NCBI GenBank assembly: GCA_963676045.1
Contig: OY780938.1
Coordinates: forward strand, 372,001 to 436,000
Length of the DNA: 64,000 bases
Reading direction: 5' to 3'
Origin: Methanogranum sp963676045
GTDB taxonomy: Archaea > Thermoplasmatota > Thermoplasmata > Methanomassiliicoccales > Methanomethylophilaceae
The position numbers and the translations under genes are program-made. This document shows positions 25,815 through 34,382 of the stretch, piece after piece (the first letter of the stretch is position 1; each line of letters starts with the position of its first letter). The notes beneath the pieces were generated by a model that worked only from the letters and a program-made list of their open reading frames with translations, had not been told where the DNA came from and did no database searches.

Positions 25815-27284
25815 TTAGAAATCGAATAATTTGCGTTGATTCTTCTTGTTGTCAGGCTTGACCTGCGTTTCGACAACAGTCTCTTTCTTCAAGGGTTCGA
25901 CGATCGGCTCAACTATGGGTGCGACCTTGATTGGAACCTGGGCCTCTTCATGTTCTTTGGTCATCGGTGCATCGTTCTTTTGAGGCGATGCCTTTTGGAA
26001 GGCGGCCTTGACGGCATCCGAATCAATCTTCTTATCCATGAGATACCCTAGTTCCTCTGGTTCTAGCATGGCCGCTTTGACGATCATTATACGATAGTCC
26101 TCGGAATTCTTACATAGGGCCTTGACATTGGGCAAGATATCGAATTCGACCCTTTTTGTAGATGTATGGTTCAATACGGCCAGTTTGTAGCACAAGGAAT
26201 CTTTGACGGCCCGCATGCTTTTGGAACTGGACATCTTTGAAAGATATGAAGGGAAACGTATCCTGTCATGAGAGACGAGACTGTTCATCCTCGCTGTGGC
26301 AACACCCATCGTCATCATGTCGTTGGCATATGCCCAGAATCTGTAATATTGACGTCTGTGGACCCTTCCGAGATACAGGTCCGCACGGGACAGCCTCTCG
26401 TATCCCCTTACAAGATCGCCAGGTTCCCGATACTCGTAGGGGAGATTCTCGTCGATCCATAGTATGGCGGTCTCAGGGTCCGCATCGGTCTTCGATAGCA
26501 TGGTCCTTGCAGATCCAGGGTCGTTCTTTCTGAATATCGCATCGATGACCGCATACATGTCCTTCCTCTGGTTCCTTTCAGATATCTGATCTGCGGAATC
26601 CATGGATATCTTCTTCGATCCAAGGCCGAGCGATTCCAGGTCCCTTATGGCCGCACGCATGTCACCGTTGGTGTTGGATGCTATCTTCTCGAGCACGCCG
26701 ACGTCGACGGATATGTTCTCTTTTTTCGCGATCGATGCCAGTGTTGCGATCACAGCCCTGGCGGTCGGCTTTCTGAATGTTATCTGTATGGTATCGGTCT
26801 TTATGGCCGAACTTTTTTTGGAAAGTGCGTAAAAGTCGTTGACGATCAATACGACAGGTTGCTTGGTATTCTTTATGAGCTCGTTTATGGCTGGAAGCGC
26901 GCCCTTGTCCACCGAGCCGAAAAGATTGTCGGCTTCATCCAGGATTATGAGTTTCCTGCCTTTGTCCTTTGTGTCGAGGTATTTGCCCTCATCGTTGAAT
27001 GTATTGAAGGATGAACCCCTTATGGCGACGTCCCTGATGACATCTCCGGTTCTTTGGTCGGAGGCATTCATCTCGACGACCCCCCAGCCCATGTCATTGG
27101 CAAGTGCCTGCGCCGAGGTGGTCTTGCCGACGCCAGGTGTTCCGATGAGCACCACAGCTCTTTTTTCAGGTGTCTTTATGTCCCAAGATCTCGCCCATGC
27201 TATCAGCTCATTGGTGGCAGAGGGGTTACCGATGACATCTTTCAGGGTCTTCGGTCTGTATTTCTCGGTCCAATCTTCAGACAT
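25815..27284 (-). CDS. rfcL: Replication factor C large subunit
   Basis: 489 residues of the archaeal clamp loader large subunit, which with RfcS opens the PCNA ring at primer ends using ATP. Walker A is GTPGVGKTT, Walker B LIILDEAD, and the N-terminus WTEKYRPKTLKDVIGN is the RFC box. The tail is low in complexity (proline, valine and glutamate rich) and ends QRKLFDF, a PCNA-interacting PIP box. The start ATG 27284 follows GGAGTGAA. It overlaps the end region of the preceding zinc-ribbon gene by one base spacing and is followed by taw1, so the three are likely cotranscribed. Confidence 0.95.
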   Translation of the reverse strand: MSEDWTEKYRPKTLKDVIGNPSATNELIAWARSWDIKTPEKRAVVLIGTPGVGKTTSAQALANDMGWGVVEMNASDQRTGDVIRDVAIRGSSFNTFNDEGKYLDTKDKGRKLIILDEADNLFGSVDKGALPAINELIKNTKQPVVLIVNDFYALSKKSSAIKTDTIQITFRKPTARAVIATLASIAKKENISVDVGVLEKIASNTNGDMRAAIRDLESLGLGSKKISMDSADQISERNQRKDMYAVIDAIFRKNDPGSARTMLSKTDADPETAILWIDENLPYEYREPGDLVRGYERLSRADLYLGRVHRRQYYRFWAYANDMMTMGVATARMNSLVSHDRIRFPSYLSKMSSSKSMRAVKDSLCYKLAVLNHTSTKRVEFDILPNVKALCKNSEDYRIMIVKAAMLEPEELGYLMDKKIDSDAVKAAFQKASPQKNDAPMTKEHEEAQVPIKVAPIVEPIVEPLKKETVVETQVKPDNKKNQRKLFDF

Positions 27285-27285
27285 T

Positions 27286-27798
27286 TCACTCCTTTTTAGT
27301 TTTCTTCTGTTGCACAGGCATGAATGCCAGTGTGAAGGCCTCCATTGCCTGTATGAAATAGATGAATAGGCTCGTAATGAATAGTATTGTGCTGTAATAC
27401 GATGTCAATTCTGCAAAGTATGTCAGATAGAACAAAGGTATCGATACGATCAGATACAGCGCGGCTCTTTTGTATCTCTTGAACCACAGGTGGCCCAGGC
27501 CGAATATGTTGACGAATCCAGGACCAAGGGCTAGGGCTATCCCGATCCATCCGTTCTTCGCCATCTTCGGTTTAAATGTCGTGACCATCTGGTCTTTTGT
27601 TATCGCGGTACCGCAGTGTTGACAGAACAGGTCCTTTGGACTTATCTCGCATCCACAGGTCTTGCATATGTTGTTTCCCTGTAAGACATTCCCTTTCTCA
27701 TCGATCTTGATCGCATCTTTATTAGAGCGCCCGCAATTGTAACAGAATTTCGAATCGTCTGGTATTTCATTCCCGCATTCAGGACATATCGTTTTCAT
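27286..27798 (-). CDS. Double zinc-ribbon membrane protein, unknown
   Basis: 170 residues. Two zinc ribbons lie at the N-terminus: CPECG with CYNCG (residues 5-24) and CKTCG with CQHCG (about 46-63). Two to three membrane helices follow (about 83-105, 111-130, 132-155) and a lysine-rich end. The ribbons would face the cytoplasm. Such zinc-ribbon membrane proteins are common in this kind of archaeon and have no assigned role. It sits between an ABC ATPase and rfcL. Confidence 0.75.
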   Translation of the reverse strand: MKTICPECGNEIPDDSKFCYNCGRSNKDAIKIDEKGNVLQGNNICKTCGCEISPKDLFCQHCGTAITKDQMVTTFKPKMAKNGWIGIALALGPGFVNIFGLGHLWFKRYKRAALYLIVSIPLFYLTYFAELTSYYSTILFITSLFIYFIQAMEAFTLAFMPVQQKKTKKE

Positions 27799-27810
27799 CT
27801 TTTTCCTTCC

Positions 27811-28602
27811 TTATATCAAATGCATGCGATATATGCCGTTAGTACATTCGACTTTAATAGGTTCGCCGTATACTTCGCTGACTGTATCGGAGTTCAACAA
27901 TTTTGTCTTTTTGCCATCTGCAAATATCTTTCCATCTTTCAACATTATTATCCTATCCACACAAAGCGGTATGTCGGTCAGGTCATGGGTTATCATGATG
28001 ATGCTGATCCCACGTTCTATCAGGATATCGAACATCCTTCTGAATTTGGAGTTCATCACTATATCAAGGCCCGTCATGGGCTCATCCAATATCAGGACCT
28101 TTGGATCGGTCACAAGTGCTCTGGCTATCAGTGTGCGCCTCATCTCTCCGAGCGATAGGAATTCTATTGGTCTCTCTAAAAGGTCCTCTATGCCCATCAT
28201 CGTGGCCATTTCATATGTCTTTTTTATCATGTCCTCTTCGAGTTCCATGTTCCTGAAGACATCGAGGCTTCCGAAGTAGCCGGATACGATCACTTCGAAC
28301 ACCTTCGTGTTCGAGCGGAATTGATTCTGCAGGTCCATGGAAACTATGCCCATCATGTTCCTGAGTTCGAAGATGTTCCAATCCGATCTTCCGAATATCT
28401 TGATGGTAGAGGGTCTATCAGTATTGTAAAAGGGGAGTATGTCCCCCCTTAGAAGTTTAAGCAATGTGGTCTTTCCCGAACCATTGAGTCCGATTATGGC
28501 GACATTCTCGCACTGGTCTATGTCGAGGTCTATATTGTCAAGGATGCATTTGCCGTCGCGAACGACAGACACGCCCTTCAACTCTAGAGCATTACCAGCC
28601 AT
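27811..28602 (-). CDS. ABC transporter-type ATPase, stand-alone
   Basis: 263 residues with all ABC motifs: Walker A GLNGSGKTT (about 38-46), Q-loop region, signature LSLGEMRR, Walker B VLILDEPMTGLD and H-loop ITHD. The signature reads LSLGE rather than LSGGQ, as in the ModF/YlmA-like group. No permease is adjacent, so it may serve a distant transporter or, like other soluble ABC ATPases, not transport at all. It lies 34 bases after the symporter gene and 12 before the zinc-ribbon gene in the same direction. Confidence 0.87.
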   Translation of the reverse strand: MAGNALELKGVSVVRDGKCILDNIDLDIDQCENVAIIGLNGSGKTTLLKLLRGDILPFYNTDRPSTIKIFGRSDWNIFELRNMMGIVSMDLQNQFRSNTKVFEVIVSGYFGSLDVFRNMELEEDMIKKTYEMATMMGIEDLLERPIEFLSLGEMRRTLIARALVTDPKVLILDEPMTGLDIVMNSKFRRMFDILIERGISIIMITHDLTDIPLCVDRIIMLKDGKIFADGKKTKLLNSDTVSEVYGEPIKVECTNGIYRMHLI

Positions 28603-28636
28603 ACGACTGCATGCGTGTCGCCATTTTAAATGTTCT

Positions 28637-30301
28637 TCATTCCGTTGATGTCTCCTGTTCTACGGATATGCTCTCCTCTTCCGGTCCATCGTTCTGCGCT
28701 GTGCCTTTTCTGAAAAGGAGGACGAAAACCATGGTCAGTATGGATATCGGCAATGCGATTATCACTGGATCGACATACATTATGCTGGAATTCATGAACA
28801 ATACCTGACTGCCAGTCAATATCTTGCATATCGGCAGGAATATGGATGTGCTCTTGCAGATGAAGAGCGCCCATACCAGATACGTCACGGTACCGGTTAT
28901 TATGCTTGCGATGGCAGCATCTTTCCTTGGATGTTTCGAATACAGCCCATGCGCATATGTAGGAAGCAATGTGACCGCGGTCATACCCATGAAAAGGGAT
29001 GTCGCCTTGGCGATGATGTCCGAAGGCATCATGTAACAATATAACACCACAAGCACCATCATTATCGCTGTAACACTGCGGTTGATCCTTATCGATTTTG
29101 AATCCACTATGTTGTCCTTGTTCTTCTTGCTGAATATGCCGTACAGGTCATGTCCTCCGGCCGCACCGATGGTATGCATGAGTGCACTTATCGTCGATAT
29201 CGCCGCACATAGCAAAGCCATCAGGAACAAGGATACGAAGATGTTACCGAACGTCACATCAGCGAATATGTCCATGATGAATGTGGGTATTATGTAATCC
29301 ACACCGAGGGTAACATGCTGGTATGCTATCTGTCCGTATTCATTGTAGAAGTATACGTTGCTCAATGCACCACAGGTGTATGCGGCCCCAACTATCACGA
29401 ATATGAATATTGCACCTATTATCATCGACTTATCTAGCGTCTTGTCATCCTTGGCGGACATGTATCTTACTGCTAGCTGTGGTTGTGTCAAGACTCCGAT
29501 ACCCACTCCGAGTAGGAAAGTGGTGACGACCAACAGCCACTCGTTGGATCCGAAGTCGGAGAATGAGGTCCATCCTTCGAACCCTGTCAATGTGCCTGTG
29601 CTGCTCCATACATTCTGGTCCCATAGGTTCGTCAATGCGGTGTTGGCTTCAGTGACACCGCCCAGTGTGACGTATGTGGCGATCAATATGATTGCCATTC
29701 CAACGAACATTATGACCGCTTGGAGGGCATCGTTGTACATGACGGCGATTATACCTCCATAGACCACATAGATACCAACTATTACGGCCAATCCTACCAA
29801 TATGAGGTCATAGTATTCCGTGAGCCCTGTAATGACAGCAAGGGAATTTACACCACCTTTGAGGACGGCAGCGCAGTAGATAGGCATCATGACGATGATC
29901 ACCACGGCCGTGAATCCCCTTATCCCCTTGGAATTGTATATCTTTCCTAGAAGGTCTGCGAAAGTCGAGGCTTTGAGTTTCCTGCCAAGCCTTCTCGTGC
30001 GTTTTCCAAAAACGGCAAACGCCACGAAGACACCGATGAACATGTTAAGGAAGCATAACCACAAAAGGGACATGCCGTGTATGGCAGCTTGCCCTCCGAA
30101 ACCTATTATGGCAGAGGCACTCAGGAATGTAGCACCATAGGATAGAGCGATGATGAAAGCATTACTCTTATTCCTCCCCAAGAGGTAATCCTGGTTGCTT
30201 TTGGTATTCTTATATCCATAATATCCTAGGCCGATTGTAATAGCGACGAATATGACCATCATGGCAAGGAATATGGGCATCGAGACCGATGTTTCACTCA
30301 T
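28637..30301 (-). CDS. Sodium:solute symporter (SSS family)
   Basis: About 554 residues with some 13 membrane helices, the size and layout of the SSS family (PutP/PanF/ActP). The signature region includes SYGATFLSASAIIGFGGQAA in helix 2, and VYGGIIAVMYNDALQAVIMFVGM matches the family motif. It imports a small solute (a carboxylate, amino acid or vitamin) with Na+; the substrate cannot be told. I chose ATG 30301, which overlaps the stop of a 41-residue ORF by eight bases. Another Met lies nine bases upstream (30310). Translation is likely coupled to that small protein. Confidence 0.88.
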   Translation of the reverse strand: MSETSVSMPIFLAMMVIFVAITIGLGYYGYKNTKSNQDYLLGRNKSNAFIIALSYGATFLSASAIIGFGGQAAIHGMSLLWLCFLNMFIGVFVAFAVFGKRTRRLGRKLKASTFADLLGKIYNSKGIRGFTAVVIIVMMPIYCAAVLKGGVNSLAVITGLTEYYDLILVGLAVIVGIYVVYGGIIAVMYNDALQAVIMFVGMAIILIATYVTLGGVTEANTALTNLWDQNVWSSTGTLTGFEGWTSFSDFGSNEWLLVVTTFLLGVGIGVLTQPQLAVRYMSAKDDKTLDKSMIIGAIFIFVIVGAAYTCGALSNVYFYNEYGQIAYQHVTLGVDYIIPTFIMDIFADVTFGNIFVSLFLMALLCAAISTISALMHTIGAAGGHDLYGIFSKKNKDNIVDSKSIRINRSVTAIMMVLVVLYCYMMPSDIIAKATSLFMGMTAVTLLPTYAHGLYSKHPRKDAAIASIITGTVTYLVWALFICKSTSIFLPICKILTGSQVLFMNSSIMYVDPVIIALPISILTMVFVLLFRKGTAQNDGPEEESISVEQETSTE

Positions 30302-30419
30302 TTTCACCATCTTCCTTATCTTTTTGGTACATGTAGACTACGATACATAGTATGACGCATGCGAAACATGCGACATATGCTCCCCAGATCCATGGGTCGG
30401 TCAATCCAAAGAAACTCAT
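30294..30419 (-). CDS. Symporter small accessory protein (41 residues)
   Basis: A tiny ORF just before the symporter, starting ATG 30419 behind GGGGAG and ending TGA inside the symporter start. It has a short N-terminal segment with two tryptophans (FGLTDPWIWGAYV), one membrane helix (CFACVILCIVVYMY), and a charged end QKDKEDGENE. Small companion proteins of this size in front of SSS-family genes are annotated in other methanogens as symporter small accessory protein. The overlap means one ribosome can make both. It probably sits beside the symporter in the membrane, helping assembly or stability. Confidence 0.72.
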   Translation of the reverse strand: MSFFGLTDPWIWGAYVACFACVILCIVVYMYQKDKEDGENE

Positions 30420-30437
30420 TCTTTTCTCCCCTTGTCA

Positions 30438-30456
30438 CGTGCTAACATTTAGCACG
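30438..30456 (-). promoter_or_regulatory. 19-base palindrome at the symporter operon start site
   Basis: CGTGCTAA-CAT-TTAGCACG has perfect eight-base arms. A TATA box for the minus strand (TATATATGGG, 30471-30480) would place the transcription start close to 30450, inside the palindrome. It therefore looks like a repressor operator or a hairpin at the very 5' end of the mRNA. Confidence 0.55.
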
Positions 30457-30528
30457 GCTAAATAAATCCACCCATATATAATTATTTATGCGCTGAATAT
30501 TGGTCGATCGATCAATAACCAGAAGATG

Positions 30529-30536
30529 TTATATAT
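30529..30536 (+). promoter_or_regulatory. TATA box of SRP RNA gene
   Basis: TTATATAT begins 28 bases before the first base of the terminal helix of the SRP RNA, the correct archaeal spacing. Confidence 0.6.
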
Positions 30537-30554
30537 CGACAAACAATAGCCCTC

Positions 30555-30866
30555 GTGTTAGGCTTGACCGGGGAGCTTGGCGTGCCCTACCACTCGCAAT
30601 CGTCAATAGCGAGGGTGACAGCAGGGGGCGGCAACGCTGAACGCTCAAGCTCACAAAGTGACTATGATATCTTGTCCTGTAGAGTCGGTGTGCGTGTGTG
30701 CGATAACCGGAGGGTTGTTTGCTATATGCTAATCGGGGGGACCGGGTCAGGCCCTGACGGGAGCAGCCTTACTCTGAACTACTGACGTTTGCGGGTAAAC
30801 AGGGTTGAGGATCGATGTGATAAACTTGTATCGGGATGTGGTGTCCACCCCTGTGGCCTAACGCTT
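30555..30866 (+). ncRNA. ffs: 7S signal recognition particle RNA
   Basis: The SRP54-binding helix 8 is unmistakable around 30741-30771: GACCGGGTCAGGCCC...GGGAGCAGCC. The molecule closes with helix 1, GTTAGGC (30557-30563) pairing with GCCTAAC (30856-30862), which fixes the ends to within a few bases and gives a length of about 310, right for archaeal 7S RNA. It forms the SRP with SRP54 (also in this window) and SRP19 and targets membrane proteins co-translationally. A T-rich stretch follows the 3' end, overlapping the stop of the convergent marker-2 gene. Boundaries are estimated. Confidence 0.93.
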
Positions 30867-31841
30867 TCATTTCTTTGGTACGCATCCGGTTATTATGTCG
30901 CTTTTGAAGTCGAAAAGGACCTTGGTCTTGTTCTGGTATGTGAGCTTCAATTCTTTGCTGTCGTCGATCTTGCCCACTACCGCACCGGTGCATGCGACCT
31001 GTTCGAACAGTTCGATGACCTTTCCGGAATTCTCAGGAGGACAGGCGAAGACGAACCCGCATCCCTGATAGGAAAGGATCCACTGTATGAGTTCCACGCC
31101 ATTTGGTATCGGTATCATGTCGATGTCCACCGTACCGCCTTTTTGTGAGCTTTCAAGCATCATCCCCAATGTGCCTATGCAACCAGGATTGCTCATGTCT
31201 TTTCCTGAATGTACCAGATGCAGGGATGCGATCTTCGTCATCATATCCATCTGGTCCTGTACGAGTTTGTCATCCTTGTTCATTGTTGTGTCCCAAGCAT
31301 ACTTGAGCCCGTCTGGATAGTATCCATCCAGGTCCATTACGAAAACGATGTCATCTCCGTCCTTCGCCTTGGAACTAAGGATTATATCGTCCTTCGGAAC
31401 CCTTCCGATTATCGCGATATCGATCGCATTGTAATTGGAATCGGGGTGAGTATGGCCTCCCACAATGGGAACATTGAATTTTTTGACTGCTGTACTCATC
31501 CCATTCAATATCTGACCGCAAACCCTGTTCTTCGACAACGACATGACATCCACCATCGCCATGGCCTTCCCTCCCATGGCAGCGATGTCATTCACATTCA
31601 CCAATACGGCATAGTATCCTGCGAAGTATGGGTCTGTGTTGACCAAAGATTCCATGATTCCATCTGCAGCGAAAAGGATGTACTCGTCACCATAATCGAT
31701 GGCTGCCGCGTCCTCCCCCTCATAGGCTGCGACCTGAGGGAATCCGGAGACGGGGAATTTTTCAACGATGCTGTGGATCGGTTTTTTCCTTGTGACTCCC
31801 GGGAAGTTTCTTATTGCTCCAATAATGGTATCCAAGGTCAT
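30867..31841 (-). CDS. Methanogenesis marker 2 protein (AIR synthase-related)
   Basis: 324 residues of the PurM/SelD superfamily in the subgroup known as methanogenesis marker 2, found in methanogens. It has the ATP-site aspartate region FAADGIMESL, the segment NVNDIAAMGGKAMAMVDVMSL and VGGHTHPDSNYN. It is not PurM itself: the residues of the AIR synthase active site differ. The function is unknown, with a role in making or modifying a methanogenesis cofactor or enzyme suspected. It is convergent with the SRP RNA and divides it from a winged-helix-like gene. Confidence 0.85.
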   Translation of the reverse strand: MTLDTIIGAIRNFPGVTRKKPIHSIVEKFPVSGFPQVAAYEGEDAAAIDYGDEYILFAADGIMESLVNTDPYFAGYYAVLVNVNDIAAMGGKAMAMVDVMSLSKNRVCGQILNGMSTAVKKFNVPIVGGHTHPDSNYNAIDIAIIGRVPKDDIILSSKAKDGDDIVFVMDLDGYYPDGLKYAWDTTMNKDDKLVQDQMDMMTKIASLHLVHSGKDMSNPGCIGTLGMMLESSQKGGTVDIDMIPIPNGVELIQWILSYQGCGFVFACPPENSGKVIELFEQVACTGAVVGKIDDSKELKLTYQNKTKVLFDFKSDIITGCVPKK

Positions 31842-31881
31842 GTCCCTGCAATGAAAGTATAGGATAAAAAGAATGTTGTCA

Positions 31882-32445
31882 TTATATGAGTTTGGTTTGT
31901 TTTGTTTCCATCACTAAATGTTTCGAGTCTTTGGATTCGAGCAGTATATCGGATAGGACATCGGAATATATCTCGGGATATTCGAAGGTGGGCTCATATG
32001 CTAGTTCGGTGGGGATGATGTTGCCGTTGCGTTTCATTATCTTTTTGCATTCCGCCATCATCTGGCCATCCACAGGTTTGGCATTTACCCTAGATACGCC
32101 TGCGAGTTTTAGTTCCGACTCGAACACAGGTCTTTTGAACAGACGATAAAGAACGTACAATATGGCCTCGTTGGGCTGATCGGATATCTTTCTTACTGAT
32201 TTTTCTACAGACTGGTATATTGTATCATTTCCGGATTTTACTGGGATATAGATCTTCGAAGGAGGGACGTCTTTTTCTTTCAACATATTGATATCAGTCA
32301 ACGCACGCAGGTATCCTGTCAAAATCAAGCGATGATGTTTGATGCCCTGTGATTCCAATTCTTTTGAAAGTGCGCTAATGGATTTGCCATCTTTTCCCAA
32401 AGCTTCTATGACCTTACGATTGAAGTCCTTCTCCGGGTTGAACAT
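31882..32445 (-). CDS. Winged-helix-like protein of unknown function
   Basis: 187 residues. The N-terminal 60 look like a winged helix: KVIEALGKDGKSISALSKELESQGIKHHRLILTGYLRAL, then a wing-like DVPPSKIYIPV. The rest is helical with no recognised domain. It may be a regulator; a cluster of three ATATGGTAA repeats lies just upstream of its promoter, as an autoregulator would need. It is followed by the marker-2 gene after 40 bases. The start ATG 32445 lacks a clear ribosome site (AGGAT is five bases ahead). Confidence 0.55.
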   Translation of the reverse strand: MFNPEKDFNRKVIEALGKDGKSISALSKELESQGIKHHRLILTGYLRALTDINMLKEKDVPPSKIYIPVKSGNDTIYQSVEKSVRKISDQPNEAILYVLYRLFKRPVFESELKLAGVSRVNAKPVDGQMMAECKKIMKRNGNIIPTELAYEPTFEYPEIYSDVLSDILLESKDSKHLVMETKQTKLI

Positions 32446-32540
32446 ATCCTATCGATTGTCTTTGTAGTTAATATTGATATGTATTATCAAAAAATCTGTT
32501 GTTTTTTATTTTTTTTATAGTCTGGCTATGATATATATTA

Positions 32541-32592
32541 ACAAATATGGTAACAAATATGGTAATATACAATAGTTAATATTTTACCATAT
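32541..32592. promoter_or_regulatory. Three ATATGGTAA repeats upstream of the winged-helix gene
   Basis: ATATGGTAA occurs at 32545-32553 and 32557-32565 as a 12-base tandem repeat (AACAAATATGGT twice), and inverted as TTACCATAT at 32584-32592. They sit just upstream of minus-strand TATA-like elements (AATATATATC at about 32529-32540) and on the other side face a TATA-like sequence at 32608-32615. This looks like a regulator binding cluster. Confidence 0.45.
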
Positions 32593-32630
32593 CGGGTTCA
32601 AAAATTACTATATATCTGTGGGGAGTAGAT

Positions 32631-32777
32631 GGGGTTGTAAGCCAGCCAACCCTAAGGGTGTCACGGATGGGAATCATACACCGGAGACCGCGCTTGCACA
32701 GCATATGATCGACTGCACTGAAGAATATACCGCGTTTTCTTTGGGCTACCAATCCCTCAGTTCGATCGAAGGTCTCC
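32631..32777. ncRNA. Candidate structured RNA of unknown class
   Basis: A GC-rich island in a very AT-rich intergenic region folds into consecutive perfect helices. Hairpin 1 pairs GGGTTG (32632-32637) with CAACCC (32647-32652). Hairpin 2 pairs GGTGT (32657-32661) with ACACC (32678-32682). A long arm follows with no spacer: GGAGACC (32683-32689) with GGTCTCC (32771-32777), inside it GATCGA (32707-32712) with TCGATC (32762-32767), then ACTGA (32717-32721) with TCAGT (32757-32761). All pairs are Watson-Crick, so the strand is undecided. A TATA-like TACTATATATC lies 20 bases before it on the plus strand; AATTTTTG follows it on the minus. It does not carry RNase P, tRNA or 5S motifs. Confidence 0.5.
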
Positions 32778-32787
32778 ATACATTTCA

Positions 32788-34335
32788 TCAGATTACTATC
32801 GATATTATCACTAGTATGAATGCCATCCACACTATCATCGATACGTAGCTGCCTATCTTGTCTGCAAGCGCCTCACGTCTTTGACGATCCTTTATGCCCA
32901 ATTTCTCTATCAGCCAATCGATACCGCCAATGAATATGAATCCACCATCGAACGGTACTGCTGGGATAGCATTGGAGACTCCCAATATTATATCGAGCCA
33001 GAATATCCAATATAGCAATGTGCAGATCCACCAGAACACGGCCGCATCGCCCGGAACATCATACCACCATTGGCACGATGATGGCATAGGAGAGAATCCA
33101 TCGAATGGTCCGGAGATGTAGCTCAATGACGAGGTCGCATAATCTGTCAACGTCTCATCGCCGTAGAACGGATTCCTGGAGATATCGAGTATCTCGTCTG
33201 GGGTCTTGAAGCTCATACCTGATGTGGTGGTGCTGATCCCGAGATATCCGACGGACCCATTCGAGCTGAGTACGACAGAAACTGTTTCTATTTCGCCCTC
33301 TGACGTCATGTATTCGATCATCACAGTTTCTCCAGGGCTGGTGGATCTCATGTAATCGCTGAATTGATTCGCCGAGTACAATGGCGTTGATAGGCCATCG
33401 CTATTCGTGATCGAAAGGAGATAGTCTGTGGATTGCAATCCTATGCTATCTGCAGGAGAACCGCTTACGACCTTTTCGATGTAAACGCCCCAAGTTATCG
33501 TGGCAGTACCTGTCGAATTCTCTGTTATATAATGTACTATCACTTCATCTCCTGGGTTCCAGGAGTATGTGATATCGTAGTCGTAAAGGATGAACTCCTG
33601 TATGACGCCTTCATATTCGACGGACTCTACAATGGCTCCTGCAGGTATCCCATTCTCATATGCTTCTGAGTTGCTTGTCACACCATATACAGCGGCCTGA
33701 TCGCCGTACGGCGATGATATTCCGCCCAGCATAACGACCGCGAACAACATGAATGCGATGATGCCGACGATGAAGTTCGTTGCTATGCCTGCCGCATAAA
33801 GATGCAGTTTGACCTTGCGTGACGCTTTCTTCACGTCTTCTTCGTTCGGCTCTACGAATGCCCCCATAGGCACTACGAGATGAAGGACACCGGTGGAGTC
33901 CACGCGCATGTCGTTGGAGGCTGTTTGCATGCCGTGTGCCAATTCATGAAGGCATACGGCGACGATCAATCCGATTATACCGAATCCAATGGGAAGCAGT
34001 GGATTGATACCAGGTATGGCAAGTGCATATTGAATCCCCAATCCATCGGAATTCAGGGTCGAAGGCAGATTCAAAATGCCCACGATCAGGATGTACACGA
34101 TGGTGACCATCAGTATGAAGGACAGTACGATCGATAATGCTCCGAAGAATCTCCAGAATCTCCTGTATTTTGAGTATCTGTCGATTATCTTAGTCCCTAG
34201 TTTGGTCCTCAACATTATCGCAGGACCATATTTTCTAAGGCCGTATTTCTCCGCCTTGGGAGAATATCTCACCCAAAAATAGAACGGCACATAGATTATG
34301 GCCAAGATGAGCAAAATTATGTACGCTAATTCCAT
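32788..34335 (-). CDS. Site-2 protease family (M50) membrane metallopeptidase with PDZ domain
   Basis: About 515 residues. The zinc site is HELAH (about residues 130-134) within a membrane helix, and the third ligand motif is NAIPAVPFDGG near the C-terminus. Between them is a large extracytoplasmic part with one or two PDZ-like domains (GIPAGAIVESV, GSPADSIGL). It cuts membrane-anchored proteins inside the bilayer, often to free a regulator. I chose ATG 34335, spaced correctly behind AGGA; ATG 34344 is the alternative. It is the last of a minus-strand group with mptE and DUF373, but about 48 bases separate it from mptE. Confidence 0.9.
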   Translation of the reverse strand: MELAYIILLILAIIYVPFYFWVRYSPKAEKYGLRKYGPAIMLRTKLGTKIIDRYSKYRRFWRFFGALSIVLSFILMVTIVYILIVGILNLPSTLNSDGLGIQYALAIPGINPLLPIGFGIIGLIVAVCLHELAHGMQTASNDMRVDSTGVLHLVVPMGAFVEPNEEDVKKASRKVKLHLYAAGIATNFIVGIIAFMLFAVVMLGGISSPYGDQAAVYGVTSNSEAYENGIPAGAIVESVEYEGVIQEFILYDYDITYSWNPGDEVIVHYITENSTGTATITWGVYIEKVVSGSPADSIGLQSTDYLLSITNSDGLSTPLYSANQFSDYMRSTSPGETVMIEYMTSEGEIETVSVVLSSNGSVGYLGISTTTSGMSFKTPDEILDISRNPFYGDETLTDYATSSLSYISGPFDGFSPMPSSCQWWYDVPGDAAVFWWICTLLYWIFWLDIILGVSNAIPAVPFDGGFIFIGGIDWLIEKLGIKDRQRREALADKIGSYVSMIVWMAFILVIISIVI

Positions 34336-34382
34336 TTCTCCCATTCCTGTTGATTGGGATGGTGTTTACCCTATAAAATGAT

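Noticed and set aside
32631..32777. RNase P RNA
   Set aside because: The universally conserved P4 segments are not present in the interval or its flanks.
32576..32830. 84-codon minus-strand frame across the structured RNA candidate
   Set aside because: The translation shows no domain, has no ribosome site, and the nested helices explain the base pattern better.
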